DNA of 64,000 nucleotides, taken from assembly GCF_026914185.1 (NCBI RefSeq), contig NC_070558.1:5084001-5148000 (forward strand), written 5' to 3'. This DNA comes from Puccinia triticina. Its lineage: Eukaryota > Basidiomycota > Pucciniomycetes > Pucciniales > Pucciniaceae. Below are positions 43,004-54,202 of this stretch, piece by piece. The position numbers and the translations under genes were made by a program. The notes beneath the pieces were generated by a model. That model worked only from the letters and a program-made list of their open reading frames with translations, was not told the origin of the DNA and did not search any database. The first letter of the stretch is position 1. Each line of letters starts with the position of its first letter.

Positions 43004-44338
43004 GGGCCTGTACCATAGCGGTCCAGAAAACTGTTTTCCGCCCGGAAAACAAGTTTCTTTGTGAAAAACAGTTTTCACCAAAAAACATGTACCACAACAC
43101 ATGGTTTTGAGGAGAACCAAATGTTGTTTTTCTTTCAAAACGATCGATTTCCAGAAACAGGCCTGACCCTGTTTCTTCACCCAATTTCCGGTCTTGCCGC
43201 TCATCATTGCCCATCACTGGCGGTCAGCTCATGGAAATGCAAAATATTGATCCTGCAGTCCTCATGGACACCCCACCACCCACCGTACCATCCAGCATGC
43301 CTGCAACAAAGCCACCACCACCAACAAAAGCTGCTCTCAAGAAACCTAAAAAAAGCCAAGGACGACCAAAACAACAACAATGACGATGTTGAATCCAAAT
43401 CACCACCCCACATCTGGACAAACAACAAACGGTCGGCCCTGCTGGAGCTTATAGCAACACAATATGCTGCTGGAAAACAAACCAATAATGGCGGTTTGAA
43501 GAAGGAAGCTTGGCCGGTGGTTGTGAAAAAACTCAACAAAAAGCTTGGAACAAATCTTACCGGTGATCAATGCAGGAACCAAAAGAACGCCCTCCAAAAA
43601 CTTTTCTTTGACTTCAAGTTTCTTCAAGACCAAAGCGTATTCGGGTGGGATGAGGAGCTTCAAACGGTGACTGCCAATGAAAAATTTTGGGCCAAGCTGC
43701 TTGAAACACACCCTCAAAGAGAATTTTTCAAACTGATGCTGTCTGGCGCATGTTGTTATTGTGACACACAATATCCAAGAAAATTAGGACCTGTTCTTCA
43801 ACAGAGACTGATCGGCCGTTCTTCAGGAGGCCATTCATCGTCAATTCTGCCACTAGATTGTCGAAGGTTGTGCGTTCCATCCTGGTGATTTCGCGGAAGA
43901 GCTCGGGCCTGACCTCATCCAGTAGGAATCAAGTGTATCAAGCTTGCCCTCCATCGCCATAATACGCCTCGTAGGTATTCCACAGACTCCCGAGATACTT
44001 GCAAGCTACTCCGGCGGCGGCTAGTGTAATCAATATGCGATCCATTTCCATAATTGCTGCTCCGGCAGCAGCCAGGGCGGCAACAATCTGGTTATTGATC
44101 ATTGTTTCAGAAGTGCTGGATGGCCGGGGTGATTTGTGCGGTGCCTTGATGGGATCGGGTGGCTGTTGGTGTCTTGATGGGTGGACAAGTTTGTCTGTAT
44201 GTTTGATCAGGTCAATAGAGGGAGTCTGTGGTACGCGTTTATCAACAGGCTGTTTTGCGGTTCCGAAAAACACAATATTGAAAAAAAGGAACTTGTTTTT
44301 CGCGCGGGCAAAAAACAAATTTCCTATGGTACAGGCCC
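43004..44338 (+). mobile_element. PIF/Harbinger-type element with Myb/SANT-like ORF
   Basis: 1335 bp with ends GGGCCTGTACCATAG / CTATGGTACAGGCCC and TAA duplications (43001-43003, 44339-44341). Subterminal repeats GAAAAC and AAAACAAGTT occur on both sides. Contains the Myb-like ORF but no recognisable DDE nuclease, so it is non-autonomous or partial. Confidence 0.85.
43061..43888 (+). CDS. Myb/SANT-like DNA-binding protein of Harbinger-type element
   Basis: 275 codons open. Residues about 115-225 form a Myb/SANT-like domain: IWTNNKRSALLELIATQYAA, EAWPVVVKKLNKKLGTNL, QCRNQKNALQKLFFDFKFL and a trailing FWAKLLETHP. Such proteins are the second gene of PIF/Harbinger transposons, where they bind terminal repeats and help the nuclease. 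The first 60 residues overlap the terminal repeat and may not be coding. The real start may be the ATG near 43233. Confidence 0.6.
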   Translation: MKNSFHQKTCTTTHGFEENQMLFFFQNDRFPETGLTLFLHPISGLAAHHCPSLAVSSWKCKILILQSSWTPHHPPYHPACLQQSHHHQQKLLSRNLKKAKDDQNNNNDDVESKSPPHIWTNNKRSALLELIATQYAAGKQTNNGGLKKEAWPVVVKKLNKKLGTNLTGDQCRNQKNALQKLFFDFKFLQDQSVFGWDEELQTVTANEKFWAKLLETHPQREFFKLMLSGACCYCDTQYPRKLGPVLQQRLIGRSSGGHSSSILPLDCRRLCVPSW

Positions 44339-44341
44339 TAA

Positions 44342-44926
44342 GCTCACCGAGAAGCGGATGGGGCTTGTCCCTTGATATGGTGATACGGGGCAAGTGTTCT
44401 ATCCAGATTCATGTAACCGTTATTCAGAAGATTGAGATCTCTAATCAATGGTCACCTCCTTCCAGATTAACCAAGCTTGACAAACTCAAGGGCACAAGCT
44501 TCACAAATTCACTCAAAGAATTATTGACAAAAGGGAAAAAACTGGACGCCGGACCAGATAAATACAAATCTCTTGCATGCGGATCTTCAACTAGAAACAA
44601 TTGATGGGTTTCTTCTACATGTGGTCATGAATATGGTAACATGGGATTGGCTTGAAAGATTGAATAATCTGTTGCATAAAATGGGGGCAATTTTGTCAAT
44701 GTTGCAGTCCCTTCACATTATATATTATTTTGATCTCCTTTTACTCCAGCAATTGGTGTTCAGGACCGCTGAATTGCTTTACAACAAAGAAGTCATACAT
44801 CTTGAGCATCTTATAAATTTCTTTCAATTGAGGGATACCCAAAACATTGCTCAAAGGAACTTACGCGCAACTAGAGATATTTCTGCTTACGACCTCCCAA
44901 AATCAATGCAGCCATTAACTCCTTGA
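44342..44926 (+). other. ORF-like segments of unknown origin
   Basis: Two overlapping plus-strand frames (to 44604, and 44573-44926) with normal-looking composition (for example RLTKLDKLKGTSFTNSLKEL, then LLQQLVFRTAELLYNKEV). They may be later exons of the gene split at 43001. No motif is recognised. Confidence 0.35.
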
Positions 44927-45108
44927 CAACACTGCCGCTTGTGGCTCCTTGCACCAAAGTGGAACAGCCTTTGAACTTCATTGGTTTATTGTTTTTTCTG
45001 GTTGATTCAGTTCCAAAATTATTTCCCTGCTGCTTCTTCTGAAAAATGTAGGCCATGATTTATAACTTGTTTGGCTTACTATTAACACCAATTTCTCATC
45101 CAATCTGC

Positions 45109-45334
45109 TGTAACCCCCCACCTTGGGGGTGTCACAAGATGGATCAAAGGATCTCAAACGAACCCGTATTTAGTCCTTCTGTTCCCTCGCCCCTCCTTGC
45201 TCAGTAGAGATTGGCTTGTCATCTCTGCTGAGCTAGGTAAGCCGGCGTGTTTCCTTTCATCTCTTCCTCTTCTTTATCTCCCCCTTCCCCCTGCTTGTAG
45301 ATACTAACAGAGATTGGCTTGTCATCTCTACTCA
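45109..45334 (+). repeat. LTR fragment related to the gag-only element
   Basis: Starts TGTAACCCCCCACC..GGGGGTGTCACAAG and carries paired AGAGATTGGCTTGTCATCTC segments around GAGCTAGGTAAGC. This is the same plan as the LTR at 4357-4707 (GCCCCC..GGGGTTTCACAAG, AGAGATCCCTG.., GGCTAGGTAAGC). The right half is replaced by the AGCG island. Confidence 0.55.
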
Positions 45335-45625
45335 GCGCAGCGCTATTTCCGCTAAATCAGCGCTCAGCGCCTTCAGCGACCAAAAATCGCTATTTCAGCG
45401 GGTCTCAACTCTGTTTAGCGATCAGAGAAGCGGTTCCCCGCTGTTTCAGCGGTCAGCGTAGCGAAAGGCCGCTACGGGCAGCTAGAAAAGCTCGCTAACA
45501 ATCTAGCACTTTTTTCTCCCCGCAAAAACAGCGAAAAGCGTAGCGGGCCGCCCGCTGATAACAGCGCCAGCGATCTTTCGCGGACTATCAGTTGCTGCGC
45601 GGCTCGAGTAGAAGCCGGCTCGCCC
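45335..45625. repeat. AGCG-motif island
   Basis: Dense CAGCG, AGCGC, TAGCGG and CGCTA steps on both strands, similar in style to 2104-2715 and 18508-18866. No CAACACC ends could be found, so it may be a third, distinct family. Not coding. Confidence 0.5.
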
Positions 45626-45948
45626 GCGCTCAAGCGTGGGTTTGTCAGTTGCTGCGCCTACTGGGCTAGCAGTCAGCTGACAGATAGGAGGAGTAAGAGT
45701 TGAGTGGTGGAGTTAATTTGGATAACTGGCATGAATCTTAAATTGGTTATAAGATCCAGGACTGCAAAGATAAGCATCAAAATTTATCAAACAAGTACCA
45801 AAAAATGTTTAAGACTGTGATGGGATGAGCCAATGGAATAATGGAAATTTGGCTTTTTTTGCTTTTTATTTCTAGTATAAACTGAGAGAGAAGGCATTTT
45901 TTTTCTTCATTTTGAGTTTGCTCAAATAGGACTTCGCAATTTTTCAAG
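45626..45948. other. Non-coding interval
   Basis: Contains two TCAGTTGCTGCG segments (about 45588 and 45647). No gene seen. Confidence 0.35.
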
Positions 45949-46597
45949 TCAAATCGATAGTGTTCTTGTTGCAGCATATGAGGAGAAAAGAGCACTAGAG
46001 AGATAAACTAAAAGGGAAGCAATAAGAGCCAAAAGAACATCTTCTACTAAAATAATATTGGCACTTTTTCGCGCTGCCTCGGTACAGGCGTGGGGCCCGA
46101 ATGTGGTCATGTACATATAACACGAAAAAGTTATCCAAGCAGGAAAGAGTGCTGCACGGTGCAACCGACGGTTTGTCAATCGTTTTCGATGCAGAATTTG
46201 GGCGATTTGGGAATCTAAATGAGACTGATGACCTCCACGCCGACCGTCCTGATTGTTGATGCTTGCGGGTGAATGTCCCAAGTCGTGAGGCTCAGGTCTA
46301 TGACTTTCTTGCGTTGCCGCGGGAGCACCAGCGGGATCATCGATGTTAATGCGGAATTCGTCTGGATGCATCGGTCCACCCGTATTCTGATGCAAACTTC
46401 CTGAATGGGCTGCTGCTTGAGCCGGCTCTGGATGCATCGGTAGAGAGGAACTTGGGCCAATAACAGCACATGCCTATGCAAACCAATTCAGTTAGAAATT
46501 TCTTCATTTTTTGTACAACACCTGTAGAGGAAAGTAAGTCAGCAAACTCAACTATAACCAGTATTTGTAGGAGCAACATTTTTCGACCAAGTACCAC
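45949..46597 (-). CDS. Possible small membrane or secreted protein
   Basis: The minus-strand frame 46437-45949 encodes about 160 residues. A polar N-terminal half is followed by two hydrophobic stretches (FPAWITFSCYMYMTTF and ILVEDVLLALIASLLVYLSS), likely membrane spans. Just upstream is an ATG with a hydrophobic leader (MLLLQILVIVEFADLL) and a 48-nt GTGTTG..CTAAC..GCATAG intron, but that join is one base out of frame with the 46437 ORF. The gene model is uncertain, and a frameshift or another start may be involved. No family is recognised. Confidence 0.4.
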
Positions 46598-46605
46598 AGA
46601 TATGA

Positions 46606-47738
46606 TTGACGAAGATTACGGATAGAAGAGAATTTTATCAGTGGCAAAATGGGTGGTGGAGGATCCTGGTGCTTCACGACTCTCCGGTTGGTTACGAAGA
46701 CTACTCAAGAGAGACTGTGGCTGGAGATAGGGTGATCCATTCTGTATGCTATACTCATGCCAAGGAATGTGAAGCCTGCGAACTGATTTATCTCATACAA
46801 ACATATACATAAGAAAGTTGGGTGACTTCTTCAGTCCACACGAGTCCGAAAAATGTCTAACCTGTTTTGTTCCTAAACTATCTCGTTTCAAGGAACAACT
46901 CAATGGCCTTGTGGCTTAAGTTGAATCTACATCGATTCAGCCAATATTCGCTTAATTTTCCGGCGTATTGAAAGCCTTATAGCCCGCGTTTCGCAAGTCG
47001 AAACATTTGATGTAAATTTTGGTTATAATCGGAAGCGCGATCAAAAGACTCTTTGACTGACAGACACCTATAATGACTAGAGACCAAAGCGGCTCCGCCG
47101 CTGCAAACCCAAAATGTATTATCCCCCATTGGCAGGCTAGCCAGACTTGTTTTCTTGTCCAAGCTGCCGATCATTAAATTTCAATTTCACACTCTCAGTG
47201 AGATTGCTTTAACAGGTTTCAAAACAAGATCAACCACTTGATGGTAACATGCTACACCTGTATTAAAAATTGTTTGATGGGCATATTGATGATATGTGAC
47301 ACCCAGGGGTTCTAAAATTTGGTGGGATGGGGGTCAAAATTTGGGTCATGTGTTATAAATTTGCCCCTTTATAGTGCACATGGGTTCATCCAAACAGGTC
47401 ATCTCATATCAAAGCTTTTTTTTGAACATTGAGGGTTCTCTCTGCAACCCTGAATTTGTAAATATCCAGCTCCAGGATTGTTAACATTGACTTTCATATT
47501 GTGATTAACTTATTGCAAAATATTACCTCCACTCAAGTCTCACTTGAAACCAGCCTACCAATTTATATCTTATCATTTGAGAGTGGTAACTCCAATATAT
47601 GTGGAAAATCAGGTGATAGCTGTTTTGTTTACCTGTAATATCCTAATATGATTATTTGATGTGCCTTGATGTGAATTCAGTTGTCCAAAAATAAGTTTGT
47701 GCAATGAGATGTGACTAAAATATTTCACAATATTAAAA
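46606..47738. other. Interval without a clear gene
   Basis: A 68-codon plus-strand frame at 46606 has no motif. The rest is AT-rich. Ends at the TATTAAAA target copy. Confidence 0.4.
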
Positions 47739-49153
47739 CGGACTTACTTCGCGCACTGCGAGAAACTCTTCGCGCACTGTGGGGGTCGTCGTCTCGACGT
47801 CCCGCCCCCAGTGCGCGCTTTTGCCACGGCTCTTCGCGCACTGTGCATTCCCCCAAAAAAACGGCTTGCATTTCTTGAGATATTTTTTGATGAATCAATA
47901 GAATGAGCTTTTATGATCCCCCTAAAAAATAATCAAGTCATTTAGGGGTCTCCTTGAGCCTAGAGAAAATTGACATGAAAAAATCATATTTTAACGCGGC
48001 AGGGACCTGTAATATCGCTTCCTGTGCCCCAGTAGCCCCAAAATTTCACATTATCATGGTACATGTGCAAATTCATGACCTGATAATTTTCAGAATTTTC
48101 ACCAGCTTTCCTGTAGCCCAAATAGGTCTTGCGTTTATTATTTTGCGTATATGTATAACTTTTTTGTTACACACACCAAAGGCACAAAATTTTGAGATCA
48201 CAGGGAAATATGCTTCAAATTGATTCCCTGAAATTTCTAGCAATAGTGTGTCATTATAAAATGAGATATAAGGGGTGCGCAGCAGGCTTAGTAGGAAAAT
48301 TACTGCTAACTGTATAGCTTTTTTGTTACACACCCAAACAGTCCCAAAATTTCAGAAATGTTTTCATTGTGGATATTCTCCGCGCCATAAATTTCTTGGC
48401 AATAGTGTGTCATGATAACATGAGATATAAGGGGTGCGCGGAGGGCTTAGTAGGAAAATGGCTGCTACATGTATAGATTTTTTTTTACACGCTGAAACAG
48501 TCTGAAATTTTCAGGAATGTTTCAATTTTGCATATTCTCCGCGCCATAAAGCTCTTAGCAATAGTGTGTCATTAAAACATGAGATAAGTTAGCAGTCATT
48601 TTCCAACTAAGCCCGCCGCACTACATCTCATGTTATCATGACACACTATTGCCAAGAAATTTATTGCGCGGAGAATATCCAAAATGAAAACATTTCTGAA
48701 ATTTTGGGACTGTTTGAGTGTTTAACAAAAAAGCTATACAGTTAGCAGTAATTCCTACTAAGCCTGCCGCGCACCCCTTATATCTCTGGGAAAAATTCTG
48801 AAAATTATCAGGTCATGAATTTGCACATGTGCCATGATACTGTGAAATCTTTGGGGCTACTGGGGCACAGGAAGCGATATTACAGGTCCCTGCCGCGTTA
48901 AAATATGATTTTTTCATTTCAATTTTCTCTAGGCTCAAGGAGACCCCTAAATGACTTGATTATTTTTTAGGGGGATCATAAAAAGCCATTCTACTGATTC
49001 ATCAAAAAATATCTCAAGAAATGCAAGCCGTTTTTTTGGCGGAAAATGCAGTGCGCGAAGAGCTGTGGCAGAAGCGCGCACTGGGGGCTGGACGTCGAGA
49101 CAACGACCCCCACAGTGCGCGAAGAGTTTTCTGCAGTGCGCGAAGTAAGTCCG
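47739..49153. mobile_element. Fold-back DNA element, 1.4 kb
   Basis: Ends CGGACTTACTTCGCGCACTG and its inverse, flanked by the 8 bp duplication TATTAAAA (47731-47738, 49154-49161). The two arms are inverse copies over several hundred bases (landmarks: GGGGTCTCCTTGAGCCTAGAG at 47946 and its inverse at about 48925; AATATCGCTTCCTGTGCCCC at 48012 and its inverse near 48867). TTCGCGCACTG is repeated near each end. The centre holds about 130 bp direct sub-repeats (GGGGTGCGCGG.., ATATTCTCCGCGCC). No ORF of note. hAT-like by duplication length. Confidence 0.9.
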
Positions 49154-49159
49154 TATTAA

Positions 49160-50225
49160 AATAATATTCCTTGTTAGATAAATGTCTATCTGACAAGCTC
49201 AGAGACTTAGAGAAAGAAAACAAGAGTATGTACCTAAGAGCGGAAAAATAACCGGCTCTAATCCTGTTCCTGTTCATACCACCACTTCCATATCTCATAA
49301 AACCTTCCAAAACCCCTCATTATTATTTCATATTCAGATTCTACACCCCATTTTACCCCTAGTCACCCACTCATTTCACCTAGCATTTTCAAATGGATCA
49401 GAAGTTATTAGCATTCATAGTTTTGGCAGGTATTTTCTTCATACATATCCTTAGCCTTATTACATACATCATTCATTAGTATAATAGCTACATAGGACTG
49501 CAGATCTTACATAACTTCATTATACATTCTTCCCTTCATATGAATCAGCAGTACATTCCTTCATAGCTCTTGTAGTTATTACCAAATGCTCATCTTCATT
49601 ATGTACATTCTTACTTCTGCTCATCATTATTTCATCCTTTACATAGTTACATTTCATTTACACTCCTTGGTCATTGCAGCTTCATCATTACTGCTCATCT
49701 TCAGATATTGTTAGTATGTGCTCATCATGTATTACCCCCCTGTAGTACTTCTCACATATATAAACACCCCTCTAGATGTTGTATCCCCATCATGCACTTT
49801 CACCCACTACACTATTTATGCACCTTCCCCCACATACACCTTGTAGCACCTTTTACACCTCACCTTAGATTACATTTCACCCCCACTGAAATATATCCCC
49901 CAGCATACATCTTATTACCTTTACCTCAGAGCCTTGACCCATCTCCTAGTGTCTCAAAAGGCTTCTGCCTTTTCCCCATCTCACTTCTCCTCTCTCACTC
50001 AGTAGGATTGATACACCTCAAGCTCATAAAGTGTTAAAGTCATCTAAGTCAAAGAGAATCATCAGCCACACCTTTTTCTTTTTCTTAGTGTAACCCTCTC
50101 TCCATCAGCATTAGTCAAGAGGGAAGCCTCACCAGCACCTGTAGCCTATTCTACATTGTTAATAGTGTAGTTGACTATTTCCCCTCATAGCTCTTTCCTG
50201 ATCTTTTAGGAGTTCCACACCAGTG
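49160..50225. mobile_element. Non-coding TIR element, inverse copy of 3156-4240
   Basis: Read on the minus strand, it follows 3156-4240 from GTGTGGAACTCCTAAAAGATC to GAACAGGAACAGG. It lacks the Tourist-like MITE at the matching position (about 50090). Coding frames are short. Confidence 0.75.
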
Positions 50226-50615
50226 GTCATGAAAAGGATGTTTACCTCTTGATGACTGCGCAAACCAATCATTGAGAGAATGTATCCATCTCTTGTTTGA
50301 CTGATTATCCGGAGGAGCATACAATCTCTTGATGAACTGTTCAACTGGTCATCAAGAGGATGTATCCTCCTCTGGATGATTGTTCTGACCAGTTGAACCA
50401 GTCAGAGGGGTACATACACATACTCTTGGCAGCCGGTCCAACCGGTCATCTCATCCAGAGGAAATGTATACCTCTGGATGACTGGTTGAACCGGTCATCA
50501 ACACCTCTGGATGACCAGTTTCACCGGTTTTCCAGAGGGGTATACATATTCCAGTCTTCCAGAGGGTGCCTTGATGACCAGTTGAACTGGTAATCAAACG
50601 GGTGTGTGTGTTGTG
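50226..50615. repeat. Palindrome array beside second TIR element
   Basis: Units such as CATCAAGAGGATG, CCTCTGGATGACTGGTTGAACCGGTCATC and ACCGGTTTTCCAGAGG. Same array family as 2770-3155, here with CCAGAGG variants, and again next to the CCACACC end of the TIR element. Confidence 0.75.
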
Positions 50616-51778
50616 GTGGCATCCTTGGAGAGGGTTGTATTTGTGCAGGTAGAGGTGGTGATGTGACAAGGTGACCAAAAAGAAAGGACTTGTGTCTTTT
50701 ATTTTGATTCCAAGGCAGGTGAGATCCAGAATCTCATGTGAGATTCACCAAAATAGGTGAATCTCAGCTTGCTGGAGTGCCAGAGCCTGGATATCAGATT
50801 TTTATGAGATTTTTTGCCAGCCAAACGGGTCTTTGGGATCTGGATTGAATCTCAGACCTTGAAATTCTGGATCTCCCAAGGATCTCAACTTTTCCGGGGG
50901 CTTGCAAGATTCAGTTGAGATCCACACACCAGGGGAGATATGTTCCCACTCCCCAGGGAGTGCTTTACCGTAACTTTTTTCCATAACTGTGCTGGAGGCC
51001 TTTGGTAAAGAAATATTGAATACACGGCGGACGCAAAATTTTGAAAGATATCCAAATCAACCTCGGAAAATCTTCGAATTCCCCGCCAGCGGGCAGGGAC
51101 GTCACAGACCCTGGTTGTACTGAAAATCAAAGGAGCTTCAAAGTGAGACCTGGGAGTCCTTCGAACACCATTTGGAGTTTCTCCGGAGGAAAATCCTCCT
51201 TCAAGTTTTCCCCAAAAGGCCCCTTGAGATAGATTTGAATATAATTCAAAGCAGATTTGAAGAACATGAGACTTTGGATGTTCTTTGAGTGCGGACTTGG
51301 AACAATACTCAAAAGAGGTTCTAATAATATTCAAACAGGGGCCCTTTGTTCAAAGAATATTTAAGTGGGGACCCATCAGACCCGGCTCAAATGCTGCGCG
51401 GCCTGGCCCGTTTGAAGTATAGACCGGCTCAAATGCTGCTCGACCCGGCGCGCATGTATTGCGTAACCATCCCAACCGACTCATATTGGGCTGCCCCCAC
51501 GTACTGGAATCTCAATATTTCATGTATATATTCCTCAGGTTCAAACAAACAGTAATAAAATAAGATTTCATAGCTTGCTAATACGTGTATTTGATGTTTA
51601 GAATCAGAGAGAGTGTTTGTGAGGAGAGAACGGTAGAAAGAGAAGAGAGAGAATGGCTAACAGTGCCACTCAAAGGGGCACTCAGCAAAGGGGCACTCAG
51701 TATAGATAGTTTGGTATGTGAAAGAAGTGGAGAGATGGGGGGGAGCAAGGAAGAGAGACAATCGGGGAGGGCATCAGA
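50616..51778. other. Interval with short repeats, no clear gene
   Basis: 50710-50900 has repeated GAGATTC/GAATCTC and GATCTGGAT motifs. 50928-50962 (ATATGTTCCCACTCCCCAGG, hairpin CACTCCCCAGGGAGTG) recurs in inverse at about 16131-16165. 51380-51450 repeats GGCTCAAATGCTG twice. 51600-51660 is GAGA-rich. No gene. Confidence 0.45.
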
Positions 51779-53431
51779 CTAGTCAATGTTAACCTGCTTG
51801 CTGCGCTGGGCATTGATGATTGCCACTTGCTGTTCAATCTCTTCTTCGGACGGGGGTTGTTGTTTCTTGGGCGGAATGTCGTGAACTGCCTTCTCACCAT
51901 CCCATGTCTGTTTGTCAAGGTTGAATATGAGTTGGGAATAAGCAACACCGTATGCGGTTGACTTCTTCCTAAGTCTTGTAAGATCCTTGTCCATATCGTC
52001 CCAGAATGATATTTGTTTGTTGCTCTGTTTGATTTGATTGTAGTTGGCCATGAAGCGCATGTAACACAAACGGATCTTGGCGCCTTTGCTGATTTGCGAG
52101 TGGATTTGTTGGTCATCAAGCTTTTTGAAAAGTGGATGGAAGCTTGAGTATACATTTGCAATCAGTGCATAAAGGTTGGGGACCTTTGCCAGTGGTCCCT
52201 CCCCGGTCAAACCTGTCTTGAGTAGAATTGCGAGAGAGGCCTTCTCAAATTTGACAGTATCAGCAACAAGTTTGTCAAGTGCATTGCCTTGGTCGTAGTT
52301 GGGCGGCAAATGGACCGCGCGGAACTCTTCAGATCCGCTCCGTTTATCAATGGTGGACTGAGGAACCATTTTCCTGTCAGTTTTGGTGTCAAAAGCCCAA
52401 AAGCACTTGTATATAGATAGAAATCCTTACCCTGACCCTTTTAACGGGTGTGTCAGCTACACGCAACCGCGTAGCTGCCCGGCTGCCATAAGATTGAATA
52501 TTTTCTTCAAGTAGGACCTCGCGTGCAGTTTCACGGACGAAATTCTTCATGGTATTGTTGAATGTCACGACCGGAGATGGGTCAGATATGGTGATTGGCG
52601 CAATCGGCGAGGGCTGACGGGCAGTGGAGCCATTGTGGAGAGGCAAGAGGAGAACGGCAATGTTTCGGGCTTCTGGGGTCATATGGAAAAGGAAAGAAGG
52701 AATCAGTCTATCTGAACGGGGCTCATGAGCGTAGCATTCACCTGAAACAGGGGCTGAGACCATCGAATCAGCTTGTTGCTGAGAGAGAAAGTGCCCTCAA
52801 TTGCTTGCAGAGCATCCTGCATCACTTGAAGGTCTTCATGCGAGGGAACCTGAGACTCGGTTGTACTCGATTGAGATGATTGGCTGCTATTGCGGGGATC
52901 AGAGCGGGTTGGGCTTGGAGACCACAACTGATGGTTGCCTCCAGGCAAAGGCGACATCGGATAAGGGGAGGGCGAGGGAGCAATCCGTGAGAGAGAAGGA
53001 GTACGGACTGGCCCAATGTGGCTTGGACAAGGTGGATTGACTGGGTTTTTGAGTGATTGGTTGGGGTTGATGAACTCACTGGTCAATTGGCCAGCCGCTG
53101 GTGCAAGTGAGACTGGATCTCCAACTTGGCTGGATCCGGATAAGCTGTAGCCCAAGGTGTTGTTTCCAAGGTTGCAACCAAAGTTTGTACTCTCACCTGG
53201 AAGCCCGGCATGGTTATCTCCGATGGGGTGACCAATGCCATGATAGACAGCGGGGTTGTTTCCACAATTCGGACCAACGTTTGGATTGACACCTGCGAGG
53301 CGGGCGGGGTTGTTTTGGATGTTTTGACCTGCATGCGGGGAAGGAGGTGATGCCTGATTGGTCCCCAAGGGATCATAATTGCTCTCGAGTTGCTCCCATC
53401 CAACTTGTTCACCACTATGAGGCTGCGACAT
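51779..53431 (-). CDS. Four-exon gene, unknown protein
   Basis: Minus-strand model: exon 1 53431 to 52826 (or 52850), exon 2 52778-52742, exon 3 52672-52431, exon 4 52357-51779. The introns are 47 (or 71), 69 and 73 nt with good signals (TTTCTCTCTCAG, CAG/GTGAATGC..CCCCAG, AGG/GTAAGG..TTCCTCAG). All joins keep frame, giving about 480-487 residues. The N-terminal 200 residues are Asn/Pro/Gly/Ser-rich and low-complexity. The middle has NFVRETAREVLLEENIQ. The C-terminal part is helical and basic (KLDDQQIHSQISKGAKIRLC, KDLTRLRKKSTAYGVAYSQL). No domain is recognised. It could be a host gene or part of a transposon, given the Plavaka-like element next to it. Confidence 0.65.
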
Positions 53432-53529
53432 CTATTTGGGTTGTTGTGTGCAAGCAAGGTCTATCAGTGAAACAGGGGTAAATTACGGAGCTTTATAGGA
53501 TGTTACTTGCCTTGAGTTATATCAAAGTT

Positions 53530-53971
53530 TCCAAACTCGGGCCAGCTGATGGTAATGTTTCAGCTGATTGGGAGGAGCTTGGGATGTTTTCAGCACGAAT
53601 AAACATAAAGGTAGATTGTCAAGAATACATGATCCATTGGAGATAAAACTTACATGTTGATACAAGGCAGCACAATTGATCAGGGAGGGGGTGGTGATTT
53701 GACTGATTGAAGAGGCAGGAAACAGCGGATGGAGAGGGCAGACAATGAAGTTTCCGATCAAGTCGGATAAAAAAGGAAAGTGCTGGAATGTGCTGCAGAC
53801 TGTGTGGCAAAGTGGGGGGGCCAACACATCCTGATTCCCCACCACTTGAACCGGGTTGAAAAGGGAGTCCTTGTTCCTGCCTTTTGAACAACAGCCAGAT
53901 GGTAACATATTTTTGAGACCTTTTATGCCTTCTGGCCTGTACAAATCACAAGCAAAAACATTTGCAGCCAC
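53530..53971 (-). CDS. Short spliced ORF, unknown
   Basis: Minus-strand frame from 53971 with a clear internal donor (CAACAT/GTAAGTTTT near 53656) and a candidate acceptor AACATCCCAAG near 53585. It may be upstream exons of the 51779-53431 gene or a separate transcript. About 100-150 residues, Cys- and Phe-containing, no motif. Confidence 0.3.
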
Positions 53972-54202
53972 CTTGCCGGTAGTTTTATCTTTAGATTGGT
54001 TTCATTCAAGCTATCTTCCCCCTTCTCCCTTCTAAAAATCAAGCAGTCCCCCAAAATTTTATTCCTCAAATTAAACAAGGAAAAAAACACATTTCTGCTC
54101 ATCTATAAGTTTTTTGGGTGTCCAAATTCTTATAACTCTTAAACCTTGACCTGGATGTTCTGAAGATCCAGATATTGTTGAATCACATAGTTCTGCATTT
54201 CC
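53972..54202. other. Divergent intergenic region
   Basis: AT-rich gap between the leftward unknown gene and the rightward transposase. It could hold both promoters. Nothing specific seen. Confidence 0.35.

Noticed and set aside
43204..43771. Minus-strand ORFs opposite the Myb-like gene
   Set aside because: They mirror the plus-strand coding frame. The plus strand carries the recognisable SANT-like pattern.
45335..45625. A third copy of the CAACACC-ended MITE
   Set aside because: Motif style is similar, but no matching terminal repeats or target duplication were found, so it is listed only as a motif island.
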